Below are positions 10,101-18,781 of a stretch of DNA of 64,000 nucleotides, piece after piece. The DNA is taken from NCBI RefSeq assembly GCF_910591885.1, contig NC_063282.1:1-64000 (forward strand), written 5' to 3'. The notes beneath the pieces were generated by a model. The model saw only the letters and a list, made by a program, of their open reading frames with translations, was not told where the DNA came from and did no database searches. Source of the DNA: Bombus terrestris (Eukaryota > Arthropoda > Insecta > Hymenoptera > Apidae). Position numbers and translations under genes: made by a program. Position 1 is the stretch's first letter; each line of letters begins with the position of its first letter.

Positions 10101-10685
10101 CCTAACCCCAACCTAACCCCAACCTAACCCCAACCTAACCCCAACCTAACCCCAACCTAACCCCAACCTAACCCCAACCTAACCCCAACCTAACCCCAAC
10201 CTAACCCCAACCTAACCCCAACCTAACCCCAACCTAACCCCAACCTAACCCCAACCTAACCCCAACCTAACCCCAACCTAACCCCAACCTAACCCCAACC
10301 TAACCCCAACCTAACCCCAACCTAACCCCAACCTAACCCCAACCTAACCCCAACCTAACCCCAACCTAACCCCAACCTAACCCCAACCTAACCCCAACCT
10401 AACCCCAACCTAACCCCAACCTAACCCCAACCTAACCCCAACCTAACCCCAACCTAACCCCAACCTAACCCCAACCTAACCCCAACCTAACCCCAACCTA
10501 ACCCCAACCTAACCCCAACCTAACCCCAACCTAACCCCAACCTAACCCCAACCTAACCCCAACCTAACCCCAACCTAACCCCAACCTAACCCCAACCTAA
10601 CCCCAACCTAACCCCAACCTAACCCCAACCTAACCCCAACCTAACCCCAACCTAACCCCAACCTAACCCCAACCTAACCCCAACC
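7109..10685. repeat. Telomeric repeat tract between E1 and E2 (longest in window)
   Basis: 3577 bp of (TTAGGTTGGGG)n, the longest tract in the window. Two irregular units are visible: TTAGG without its TTGGGG partner near 8441-8455, and a unit with a duplicated AACC or lost TAACCCC near 9347-9360. Allowing for these, the length is 326 units plus 4 bp. No gene or other feature is present. Confidence 0.97.
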
Positions 10686-10982
10686 TTTTTTTTTTTTTTT
10701 TTTTTTTTTTCGTGGAGAAATCCTCATGGACTCCCAGCTGCGAGCAGCATGGGAAGTGTCGGACTCTTACCGACTAAAACTCCACGGTGGTCTTCCAGAC
10801 GGCTGTTCGAGGAGGGCTCAGGGTCTCTTGCGAATACTACCAAGCGCTCCTCGCCGTCTATCTCCCTGCTGGGCGGGAGACTTCCTTGTTAGACAGAAGA
10901 TCGGGGCCGCCAGGGGGGACCACGCCCCCTAGCGCCCCTTTCCTTGGGTCTTGTTACTTCCTTGGTGACTCCTTGGGCGCGT

Positions 10983-13900
10983 TCACGGCGGCGGTACCGC
11001 CGGTCCGTGACGCGCGGAGACTCCTTGTTGCCGCGCCCTGCTGGTATGCTGGGCTTTCTCTCTTTCTCTCTCCGCCCGCTCCTTCACGAGCATAACTTGC
11101 TCGCAGAAGGTGCGGACGGCTCTGTACTCCTGGGGCCCCCTGAGCATAGCTTCGATGAGCGTCTCGGGGGCCAATCTCTCGCCGATCTCGAGTCGTAAGA
11201 CACGTCGCGGTACCTCCCACGCCGGGCAAGCCTCCAGCGTGTGCCGCGCCGTGTCCTCCTCCTCCCCACAGTGGTGACAGATGGTCGTCACCTCTCGCCG
11301 GATCTTGAGCAGGTAATCGCCGAACACCCCGTGGCCGGTGAGCACCTGAGTCGTCCTGAATGTGAGCGGGACCCCGCCTTTGTCTCTCCACTTGTCCCAG
11401 TTGGGCAGGACGGCGCGGACGGCCCGATGGGGGCGCATCGCATCCTCTTCCAACAGCTGCGAGTGCCACCGCTCCCATGCTTCTAGTCTTGTTTCCTCCC
11501 GAACGTCCACGGTTGGTGCCGTCGGCGTGGCACGTCGGTCCAAGGTCGCGGCCCTCCGGTGTTCGTACACCCGGCGAAGGGCAAGGGCCTGTAGCTCGAA
11601 CGGGGGGGACGCGGCCAGCACGGTCGCTGTCGCGTAGGACACCGTCCTGTATCCCCTCGCTGCCCGGATGGCGATCGTCCTGTGGAGCCTTCTCACCAGA
11701 GTCCGGTTACGCCGGCTCACCGCCAGATCATCGGCCCATACGGGCGCTCCGTAAAGGACTCGTGACCTGATCACTCCTTCGTAGAGCCTGCGGACTCCCA
11801 ATCCTGCCCCGCCGATGTTAGGTAAAAGGCCGCACAGCGCGTTGGCTGCGGCCGTTACTTTCGGGGCTAAGTACTCAAAGTGTGGCTCGAACGTCCACTT
11901 ACTGTCGACGATCAAGCCCAAGTACTTCATCCGGTGTCCCACAGGGACCTCTTCTCCGTCGATGACTATAGTCGACAGATCCGCAGGCGGCGTTCCTCTG
12001 CGTCGTTGGTCGTAGAACCACAGGGCTTCCGATTTCGCCGGCGACACGCTCAAGCCGAGTCTTCGAATGGCGTGCACCGCGCATGCCACGGCGGTCTCAG
12101 TCAGGCATGCGGCGTCGTTCCACCATCGTCCGCTGGCCAGCACCAGCGTGTCATCCGCGTAGCATATCATGCCAGCCCCCGGCGGCATGGGACTTCGGAG
12201 GACCGAGTCATAGGCAGTGATCCACAGAATCGGTCCGAGTACCGAGCCCTGCGGCACGCCGCGCTCCACCGGTCTTCGCTCCTTCACGCCGTTTCTGCCT
12301 GTGTAGGTGATCCACCTATCGTTCAGATAGGCCTGAATCACCCTGACGAGGTATGGCGGGGACTCGAAGTGTCGCAGCGCCTCCACGATCCTGCTCCAAG
12401 GAATGCTATTGAAAGCGTTGGAGATGTCCAAGGAGACGGCTACCGCCACCCCTTCTCGCGCGACCATGTCCTCCGCCATGGATCTCAGCCTCTTTACCGC
12501 GTCCACGGTCGAGCGGCCCCGGCGAAATCCAAATTGGCTATCGTGCCATCCGGGAATCCGTCTCTCCATGTGTGCCTCCAGGCGGGCGACTATGATCCTC
12601 TCGAAGAGTTTACCCACCTCGTCGAGAAGACACACCGGCCTGTATGCCGATGGCGCGTCCGGCGGTCGACCCTCCTTCCGTAGCAACACGAGTTTCGCCG
12701 TGCGCCACGCCCGAGGATAGGCGCCCTCCCTCAGGCACCTGGAGAACAGGTGCCGCAAACGGGGAGCCAAGGTGTCGATCGACTCCGTCCAGACCCGGCC
12801 CGGGATCCCGTCCGGACCCGGCGCCACGTCGCGGGATGCCATCTTCTTCGCGGCTTCGAGCAACTCTTCCTCAGTCACTCGAAGTTCCTCGTTCCAATCC
12901 GTCGGCGCCGTCCCGTCGATGGTGGTAGGGGCTGGCGTGGACGTCTCGTTGTTGTCCCGCCGTGGGAACAAAGTCCCGATGACGTTGTCCAGTAACGCCG
13001 GATCCATGTTTTCGGTCAGCGGGGGGGCCGAAGGTCGCAGTTTCTTCGTAACGATGCGATAGGGCCTCCCCCACGGATCTGAATCGACCAATTCGATCAA
13101 TCGATCCCAACACCGGGCCTTGGCTAGTTTGATCTCCCGTTGGAGAGCGCGTCTCGTCTCTCTGTATTCTTCATAGCGGCGAGAGATCTCCTCCTCGTCG
13201 TGTGTCCGTCTGCGGCGACGCGCCCTTACGAATCCTCTCCGGGCCCGCATGCAACCCGCCCGCATATCGGCTATTTCCGGTGTCCACCAATACACGGAAC
13301 GGTCGCCTCTGTTTCCCGGGGCGGAGCGCGGCATAGAGGCGTCGCATGCCGCGATCATGTATCCGTGGAGTTCGTCAGCCTCCTCGTCGACGCTACCCAA
13401 TGTGGAGGTGGTGGTGGGGGGGGTTGTGGTGTTGTCCCCCCGTGCGTCCCAGCTCCAGGCGGAGACAGTGACCGCCGCCCGCAGCATGTCCTTGTCCCTC
13501 TCCTTCAAGCGCCACCTAGGTGTGGGTGGTGGTGGTCGACGGGACCGGTTCTCCTCTCGTTGTCGTCGGGCACCGCTGTCGCGCGCGGCGGCCTCCCCCT
13601 CCATTTCCATCATTATATAGAGGTGGTCCGATAAGGTCTCCATTCTGTCGGCCACTCTCCATCCGTGGATCTTTCGGTAGAGCCCGGCGGTAGCCCAGGT
13701 AACGTCGACGATGGACGATCCCCTCCACGCCACGCAGGTGCTAGTTGTGCCCCTGTTCACCAGGACCAGTCCGAGCGTCGCGGCCCAGTCTGTCAGCATC
13801 CTTCCGCGGGAGTCCGTCCTGGTGTCCCCCCATTGCGACGAGCGCGCGTTGAAGTCCCCAAGGACGAGTACCTGACGAGGCATGCATCTACGAACGCAGT

Positions 13901-14255
13901 CACCGACCTCGTCCAGGAAGTCCCCGAACGAGGCCACTCCGCTGTTGGGCGAGACGTAAATGCCCACTATCGCGATCCCGTTCCACTCGACGGCGACGAA
14001 GCCGTTACCGCGATCCAGCAGGGCGCCGGGCGAACACAACGCCGGCGTCCATGTTATGGCTGTAGATCCGTTCAGATCCCCGATCCAGTTGGGGGCGTCG
14101 GGGACGCGGTATGGTTCAGCCACCACAGCGAGTGCGACCCGATTCTCCCGTATAGCCTGGAGAAGCAGGTCCTGCGCCCGTCTGGCTCTTCCTATGTTAC
14201 ATTGGAGCAGGCGGTTAAAGTTACTCCGCCAGCTCCATGGCCTCCTCCCGGCCAC
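10983..14255 (-). CDS. ORF2 of E2: endonuclease / reverse transcriptase
   Basis: Intact frame of about 1090 aa with all endonuclease and RT catalytic motifs unchanged. Beta markers are M125, V164, R225, P244, R349, D759 and T990. Private changes are R341G and A440T, both in the linker between endonuclease and RT. Its start has the same GTG/no-ATG problem as in E1, and the overlap with ORF1 is conserved. Confidence 0.93.
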   Translation of the reverse strand: MAGRRPWSWRSNFNRLLQCNIGRARRAQDLLLQAIRENRVALAVVAEPYRVPDAPNWIGDLNGSTAITWTPALCSPGALLDRGNGFVAVEWNGIAIVGIYVSPNSGVASFGDFLDEVGDCVRRCMPRQVLVLGDFNARSSQWGDTRTDSRGRMLTDWAATLGLVLVNRGTTSTCVAWRGSSIVDVTWATAGLYRKIHGWRVADRMETLSDHLYIMMEMEGEAAARDSGARRQREENRSRRPPPPTPRWRLKERDKDMLRAAVTVSAWSWDARGDNTTTPPTTTSTLGSVDEEADELHGYMIAACDASMPRSAPGNRGDRSVYWWTPEIADMRAGCMRARRGFVRARRRRRTHDEEEISRRYEEYRETRRALQREIKLAKARCWDRLIELVDSDPWGRPYRIVTKKLRPSAPPLTENMDPALLDNVIGTLFPRRDNNETSTPAPTTIDGTAPTDWNEELRVTEEELLEAAKKMASRDVAPGPDGIPGRVWTESIDTLAPRLRHLFSRCLREGAYPRAWRTAKLVLLRKEGRPPDAPSAYRPVCLLDEVGKLFERIIVARLEAHMERRIPGWHDSQFGFRRGRSTVDAVKRLRSMAEDMVAREGVAVAVSLDISNAFNSIPWSRIVEALRHFESPPYLVRVIQAYLNDRWITYTGRNGVKERRPVERGVPQGSVLGPILWITAYDSVLRSPMPPGAGMICYADDTLVLASGRWWNDAACLTETAVACAVHAIRRLGLSVSPAKSEALWFYDQRRRGTPPADLSTIVIDGEEVPVGHRMKYLGLIVDSKWTFEPHFEYLAPKVTAAANALCGLLPNIGGAGLGVRRLYEGVIRSRVLYGAPVWADDLAVSRRNRTLVRRLHRTIAIRAARGYRTVSYATATVLAASPPFELQALALRRVYEHRRAATLDRRATPTAPTVDVREETRLEAWERWHSQLLEEDAMRPHRAVRAVLPNWDKWRDKGGVPLTFRTTQVLTGHGVFGDYLLKIRREVTTICHHCGEEEDTARHTLEACPAWEVPRRVLRLEIGERLAPETLIEAMLRGPQEYRAVRTFCEQVMLVKERAEREREKAQHTSRARQQGVSARHGPAVPPP

Positions 14256-16371
14256 TCGTCACTGCTGATGGTGACTCCGCCCCGGTAGCGTTTCCGCCGT
14301 AGTTCTCGTTGCCGCCGGCGATGGTAGTGATAACGGTGTCGGCGGCGGCGGCAGACCGACGGGTAAGCTGCCCCTTACTTCTCTTGATTTTCGGGGGGGC
14401 ACATGCCACTCCGCCCATCCTGTGTCCGGATGGAGCTCCCAGTCGCTCGCATAAGGGACATTTCGGCGCCAAGGCGGGACATCCCCTGGCGCGGTGCCCG
14501 CTTTCACCGCACCTGTAGCAAAGACGGCTTCTATCCTCGGCGGACGTGCAAGTTGCCCGTACGTGCCCCAACTCCAGGCACTTGAAGCACTGTAAGGGTC
14601 TCTTCGGTATGGCAGAGACCCTCGCGATGGACCACCCCAAGGCCACCCTGCCCGCCTGAGCTAGCTTGCGGGCACCGGCCGCCGGACACCTGACCCATGC
14701 CGATCCGAGTCCGCCCCTGGAGACGCCGATCTCGCCGATCCGAACATCCTCGCTGTTGCATCCCGCGGCCAAGGCCAGAGCTTGACGCAGCTCCTCCTTG
14801 CCCATTGAGATGTCCACATTGGTGACCCTCAGCTCGGCTTTGATCGTGGGAGTTCCGACCCTTACCTTGGTCGGGTCCAGAACGTCTGCCAGGCGCGTCG
14901 CAAGGATCGACGCCTTTTCTCTGTCCTTGTCCCTCGGGACTCTGATGACGATGGCGCCCGTCACCGCCTTCTTCATCGTGACGGCCTCCACGCCTATCTC
15001 GCCGAGGGGGATAGCTCTTCTGGCCATCGTTACGACGTCGGCATACGACATGTTGGCTCCCTCGCTTAACGTCAGTGTTACCGCGGATGTACTCGGTGCG
15101 CGAGGGAGCTTGACTGTTGGCGACGTCTTTTCCTCCCTGAATGGCTTTTTAACGGTGCCACCGCTGCCCGATTTCGGCGCGCCTCCCATCCTATCTGCCC
15201 ACGGTTTTTGGACAGTCGCTGGTGGCCGGGACTTCTCCTCTCCTCCAGCGGCGTCCAGCTTCCTTTCGGCGATGTTCTTCTGCCCCATCTTACTTTTTCT
15301 CCCTACCACCACGCTCCACCCGCCGTCCTCCCGAGTCCTTGGGGGCGGCGGGGGATCTGTGCGGGCGGGGGGGCGAGTAGCGGAGTATTCCGCGCTCCGT
15401 CGGGTTTCGGGAGTGCTTTGTTGCTGCTGCCGCTGTTGTTGCAGCTGTTGTTGTTGTTGCTGCTGCGGCCTCAATAGACTCCCGAGTTGTCTCTCCACCA
15501 TCTTCGTTATGGAGGGACCCAACTCTTCTAGCTTTCTCTCGAGGGCGTCGAGTCGCGCTTCTTGGGTTGCAGCCTCGACCCGTGGGCGGTCCGCGTCGGC
15601 ACCGCCGCCCCGCAGGCCTTCGATCGCGGGCATAGACCTCCTTGCCAGCTCTCTCCTAAGGGCGGCGTTCTCCTCCTCCAACGCGGACAGTCTCGCCTCC
15701 ACCAGCCTCATTGCCGCGTTGTTGCCGCTGCTGCCCGCTTGTTCTCTCCTTCGCGGGGCCTCGCTCTTCCATGCGGCCGAGATATAGCTTGCCGCTTCCT
15801 TCAGCGCTTTGACGTACGTGCCCTTGAGGTTGGACGATGTGGTCGCCACCTTCATGATCTCGGACACGTGTCTCGTTAATTCCGCGCTGACGTCCGCGGC
15901 CGAACTCGTCCTCACTTGTATCTCCAGATCTTCGGAGACTTCCAAGGTGGCTGTTGTCGCCAGTCTCCTCTTCTTCCCCCTGGATGCGATTGATGCCAGT
16001 GATGAGCGAGACGCGAACGAGGCTACCGATTCTTCGTCGTCCGACCTCGCTCGCTCCCGCGATCCTCCCGCAGCAGATGTTGTTATTGTTGTTGCTCCGT
16101 CTGACGGGGCCGGCGCAAGGAAAACGCTGCCCGCCCGGCACCCGCTTCTCGTCCTCGGAGTTCTCGATGTCTCCATGTATTCTTCCGAGAATAGACTTCT
16201 CGCTTCGCCAGGCGTGGTAACACGTTCGGGGGCCTGGCGGCCCACCCCCGAGCGGCCGTGGTCGTATGTTGACGACGTAGTGGGGCCCACTTGACTACCC
16301 CCGACTACGCCGGTACTGGGGTCTCCCTCCCCTGTACTGTACGTGTTTCTCCTATCTGTTGTGCCTTCCAT
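14221..16371 (-). CDS. ORF1 of E2: Gag-like zinc-knuckle protein (beta form)
   Basis: Intact 716-aa frame from the Kozak ATG at 16371. Compared with E1 it carries the beta set (716-aa numbering): A260, R301, T338, K365, E413, M449, E462, N539, A577 and G667. These changes fall in the coiled-coil, Gln-rich and RRM-like regions. All three zinc knuckles are unchanged. Confidence 0.9.
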   Translation of the reverse strand: MEGTTDRRNTYSTGEGDPSTGVVGGSQVGPTTSSTYDHGRSGVGRQAPERVTTPGEARSLFSEEYMETSRTPRTRSGCRAGSVFLAPAPSDGATTITTSAAGGSRERARSDDEESVASFASRSSLASIASRGKKRRLATTATLEVSEDLEIQVRTSSAADVSAELTRHVSEIMKVATTSSNLKGTYVKALKEAASYISAAWKSEAPRRREQAGSSGNNAAMRLVEARLSALEEENAALRRELARRSMPAIEGLRGGGADADRPRVEAATQEARLDALERKLEELGPSITKMVERQLGSLLRPQQQQQQQLQQQRQQQQSTPETRRSAEYSATRPPARTDPPPPPRTREDGGWSVVVGRKSKMGQKNIAERKLDAAGGEEKSRPPATVQKPWADRMGGAPKSGSGGTVKKPFREEKTSPTVKLPRAPSTSAVTLTLSEGANMSYADVVTMARRAIPLGEIGVEAVTMKKAVTGAIVIRVPRDKDREKASILATRLADVLDPTKVRVGTPTIKAELRVTNVDISMGKEELRQALALAAGCNSEDVRIGEIGVSRGGLGSAWVRCPAAGARKLAQAGRVALGWSIARVSAIPKRPLQCFKCLELGHVRATCTSAEDRSRLCYRCGESGHRARGCPALAPKCPLCERLGAPSGHRMGGVACAPPKIKRSKGQLTRRSAAAADTVITTIAGGNENYGGNATGAESPSAVTSGREEAMELAE

Positions 16372-16678
16372 GGTGAATGAAGTTGTTTCTCGCCGGGTCG
16401 TCATCGGGAATCTGTCCTGGTGCCACTCACTCTTTCGCACCCTGTCCCGGAGAGTCCGGAGCAGGGTGACAGGGAGCCCCACGAGAAGGTGAGGTGAGTG
16501 GTCTTGACAGGCATGGGCCCACCAACTTCTCCGAAGTTCCTCGCACCGGATCAGCGACCTGACGGGTACCAGAGGCACCGACCGGCCGCCACCCGACTAT
16601 AGGGGAACATCAGATCCATCGGGGTTTCCCGGGGGGTTGTCCTACGCCCCGAGAACCCATGCCCGCCTCATGCTCCCC

Positions 16679-17602
16679 AACCTAACCCCAACCTAACCCC
16701 AACCTAACCCCAACCTAACCCCAACCTAACCCCAACCTAACCCCAACCTAACCCCAACCTAACCCCAACCTAACCCCAACCTAACCCCAACCTAACCCCA
16801 ACCTAACCCCAACCTAACCCCAACCTAACCCCAACCTAACCCCAACCTAACCCCAACCTAACCCCAACCTAACCCCAACCTAACCCCAACCTAACCCCAA
16901 CCTAACCTAACCCCAACCTAACCCCAACCTAACCCCAACCTAACCCCAACCTAACCCCAACCTAACCCCAACCTAACCCCAACCTAACCCCAACCTAACC
17001 CCAACCTAACCCCAACCTAACCCCAACCTAACCCCAACCTAACCCCAACCTAACCCCAACCTAACCCCAACCTAACCCCAACCTAACCCCAACCTAACCC
17101 CAACCTAACCCCAACCTAACCCCAACCTAACCCCAACCTAACCCCAACCTAACCCCAACCTAACCCCAACCTAACCCCAACCTAACCCCAACCTAACCCC
17201 AACCTAACCCCAACCTAACCCCAACCTAACCCCAACCTAACCCCAACCTAACCCCAACCTAACCCCAACCTAACCCCAACCTAACCCCAACCTAACCCCA
17301 ACCTAACCCCAACCTAACCCCAACCTAACCCCAACCTAACCCCAACCTAACCCCAACCTAACCCCAACCTAACCCCAACCTAACCCCAACCTAACCCCAA
17401 CCTAACCCCAACCTAACCCCAACCTAACCCCAACCTAACCCCAACCTAACCCCAACCTAACCCCAACCTAACCCCAACCTAACCCCAACCTAACCCCAAC
17501 CTAACCCCAACCTAACCCCAACCTAACCCCAACCTAACCCCAACCTAACCCCAACCTAACCCCAACCTAACCCCAACCTAACCCCAACCTAACCCCAACC
17601 TG
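16679..17602. repeat. Telomeric repeat tract between E2 and SINE copy A
   Basis: About 924 bp of the 11-mer with one TTAGG-only unit near 16901-16910. The final two bases before the poly(T), TG at 17601-17602, are irregular: the G interrupts what would otherwise be a run of T. It may be an untemplated or terminal-transferase-like base at the SINE 3' junction, or a point mutation in the tail. Confidence 0.95.
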
Positions 17603-17624
17603 TTTTTTTTTTTTTTTTTTTATA

Positions 17625-17760
17625 CGTGGGGAAATCCTCATGGACACCCGGGCGCCACCAGACGCGTCCGGGTAGTGTCGGACTCTTACCGACTAAAACC
17701 CCACGATGACCATCCTGGCGTCTTGTGGACTTAGGGTAGGTTCTCTTGCGAATACGACCA
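17625..17760 (-). promoter_or_regulatory. LINE-like structured 3' tail of SINE copy A
   Basis: Same three-helix layout as the LINE 3' end. P1 pairs CGTGGGG (17625-17631) with CCCCACG (17699-17705), where the LINE has an A-T pair at the position that is G-C here. P2 pairs ACCCGG (17646-17651) with CCGGGT (17668-17673), a different sequence from the LINE hairpin at the same place. P3 is identical (GTCGG 17677-17681, CCGAC 17689-17693, same loop). The second box, TCTCTTGCGAATACGACCA, lies at 17742-17760. The tail is probably the handle by which the SINE RNA recruits a SART-type reverse transcriptase. Confidence 0.75.
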
Positions 17761-18132
17761 CCGCTTGTAGTCCGACGCCGCTGGTGTTGTCCTCCGAGAT
17801 GTTGTTCCGGAGCCAGAGGCAGGTCATCCACCTCTGGCCACGTCGCCGTTGCCTACTTTCAGCCTCCGGGTCCCCCAGTTGGCGTCCGAGCTTCGTCCAT
17901 CTGCAGGTTTCATCGGGGGGAGGGGGGAGAACTCGCCGTTCGGGGGCACCAATCCCTACTAGGCGCTCTTGCCCCCACCCAGCCGGAAACTCTCGTCGGC
18001 GTACCACGATGTCGCCCACAGGTGGAACGGTTGTCCCCCAAACCGACTTCCCCACCCGAACATCCTCCTGGTGGCCCGTACTGCTTCCTCCTGGTTTTGG
18101 GGTGCCCTCTAGTCTCTCCTGGTCCTTGGTGG

Positions 18133-18151
18133 AATCCGAAAAAACCGGATT
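18133..18151 (-). terminator. Possible Pol III terminator (T6 in a hairpin loop), SINE copy A
   Basis: In the sense strand, AATCCG and CGGATT form a perfect 6-bp stem around a loop containing six T (18144-18139). A run of six T normally stops RNA polymerase III. It lies 27 nt after the end of the 5S-like head, so a Pol III transcript from the head would tend to end at about 145 nt instead of covering the whole element. The same structure is in copy B (36100-36118). Confidence 0.4.
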
Positions 18152-18171
18152 TGGTCACCGCAATCCAAAGC

Positions 18172-18283
18172 GCCAACGTCATCACGGAGCGGTCACCCAT
18201 CCCAGACCGCCCCGCAACCTGGGGTGCTTAACTTTCGTGATCTAACGGGAACGAGTGTTTCACCCCAGCCAACGGACGTTGAC
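18172..18283 (-). ncRNA. 5S rRNA-derived head of SINE copy A
   Basis: 112 nt against about 119 for real 5S rRNA. Helix I is kept: GTCAACGTC at the 5' end pairs with GACGTTGGC at the 3' end, with one G-U. The helix II equivalent CTGGGGTG pairs perfectly with CACCCCAG, with a sequence different from typical 5S. The loop A/helix III region (TCACGAAAGTTAAGCA) matches 5S closely and contains the A box (18225-18234). The C-box core GATGGGTGACCGC (18189-18201) is an exact 5S match. About seven nt are missing near helix V. The paired changes suggest a long-diverged derivative, not a 5S gene. The internal promoter may still work. Confidence 0.85.
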
Positions 18284-18485
18284 AACCTAACCCCAACCTA
18301 ACCCCAACCTAACCCCAACCTAACCCCAACCTAACCCCAACCTAACCCCAACCTAACCCCAACCTAACCCCAACCTAACCCCAACCTAACCCCAACCTAA
18401 CCCCAACCTAACCCCAACCTAACCCCAACCTAACCCCAACCTAACCCCAACCTAACCCCAACCTAACCCCAACCTAACCCCAACC
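18284..18485. repeat. Telomeric repeat tract between SINE A and E3
   Basis: 202 bp of the 11-mer, exactly 18 units plus 4 bp, with no variant unit. Confidence 0.96.
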
Positions 18486-18781
18486 TTTTTTTTTTTTTTT
18501 TTTTTTTTTCGTGGAGAAATCCTCATGGACTCCCAGCTGCGAGCAGCATGGGAAGTGTCGGACTCTTACCGACTAAAACTCCACGGTGGTCTTCCAGACG
18601 GCTGTTCGAGGAGGGCTCAGGGTCTCTTGCGAATACTACCAAGCGCTCCTCGCCGTCTATCTCCCTGCTGGGCGGGAGACTTCCTTGTTAGACAGAAGAT
18701 CGGGGCCGCCAGGGGGGACCACGCCCCCTAGCGCCCCTTTCCTTGGGTCTTGTTACTTCCTTGGTGACTCCTTGGGCGCGT

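Larger units (their letters stand above)
10686..16678 (-). mobile_element. E2: full-length telomeric SART-like LINE (beta)
   Basis: Complete copy with a 25-nt poly(A) (10710-10686), 3' UTR 10711-10982, ORF2, ORF1, and a 5' UTR ending at 16678. The body is 5968 bp with no indel against E1. It is the reference beta copy, since both ORF1 and ORF2 carry beta markers. It shares two otherwise private bases with truncated copy E5: TTAAAG at 14216-14221, and the Gly-to-Asp-type change in the overlapping frame near 14452. Confidence 0.93.
17603..18283 (-). mobile_element. Telomeric 5S rRNA-derived SINE, copy A
   Basis: A 681-bp element flanked on both sides by telomeric repeats. In sense order it has a 5S rRNA-like head (18283-18172), a body of about 410 nt that I do not recognise (18171-17761), a 3' tail related to the LINE 3' UTR (17760-17625), then TATA and a 19-nt poly(A). 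The 5' end falls exactly on the first base of 5S rRNA (GTCAACGTCC), so the copy looks full length rather than truncated. The 5' flank ends in TTAGGTT and the 3' flank starts GGTTGGGG, as for the LINEs. It differs from copy B in the body by one substitution (17904) and one T-run indel (18095-18098). Known 5S-derived SINEs are called SINE3. Telomere targeting by such a SINE is my inference from two copies. Confidence 0.82.

Noticed and set aside
17603..18283. The short element as a 5'-truncated LINE copy
   Set aside because: Its upstream sequence does not resemble ORF2 or the 3' UTR beyond the last 136 nt, the 5' end is the same in both copies, and it equals the first base of 5S rRNA.
18172..18283. 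A fresh template-switch chimera of LINE 3' end and a cellular 5S rRNA
   Set aside because: Such chimeras would carry a nearly perfect 5S copy. Here helix II is replaced by a different but still paired sequence and seven nt are missing, which suggests long evolution as part of an element. Two copies also exist. Not fully excluded as the ultimate origin.
18172..18283. A functional 5S rRNA gene
   Set aside because: Shorter than 5S rRNA, altered helix II and V, no terminator right after the 3' end, and fused to a retroposed body with a poly(A) tail.
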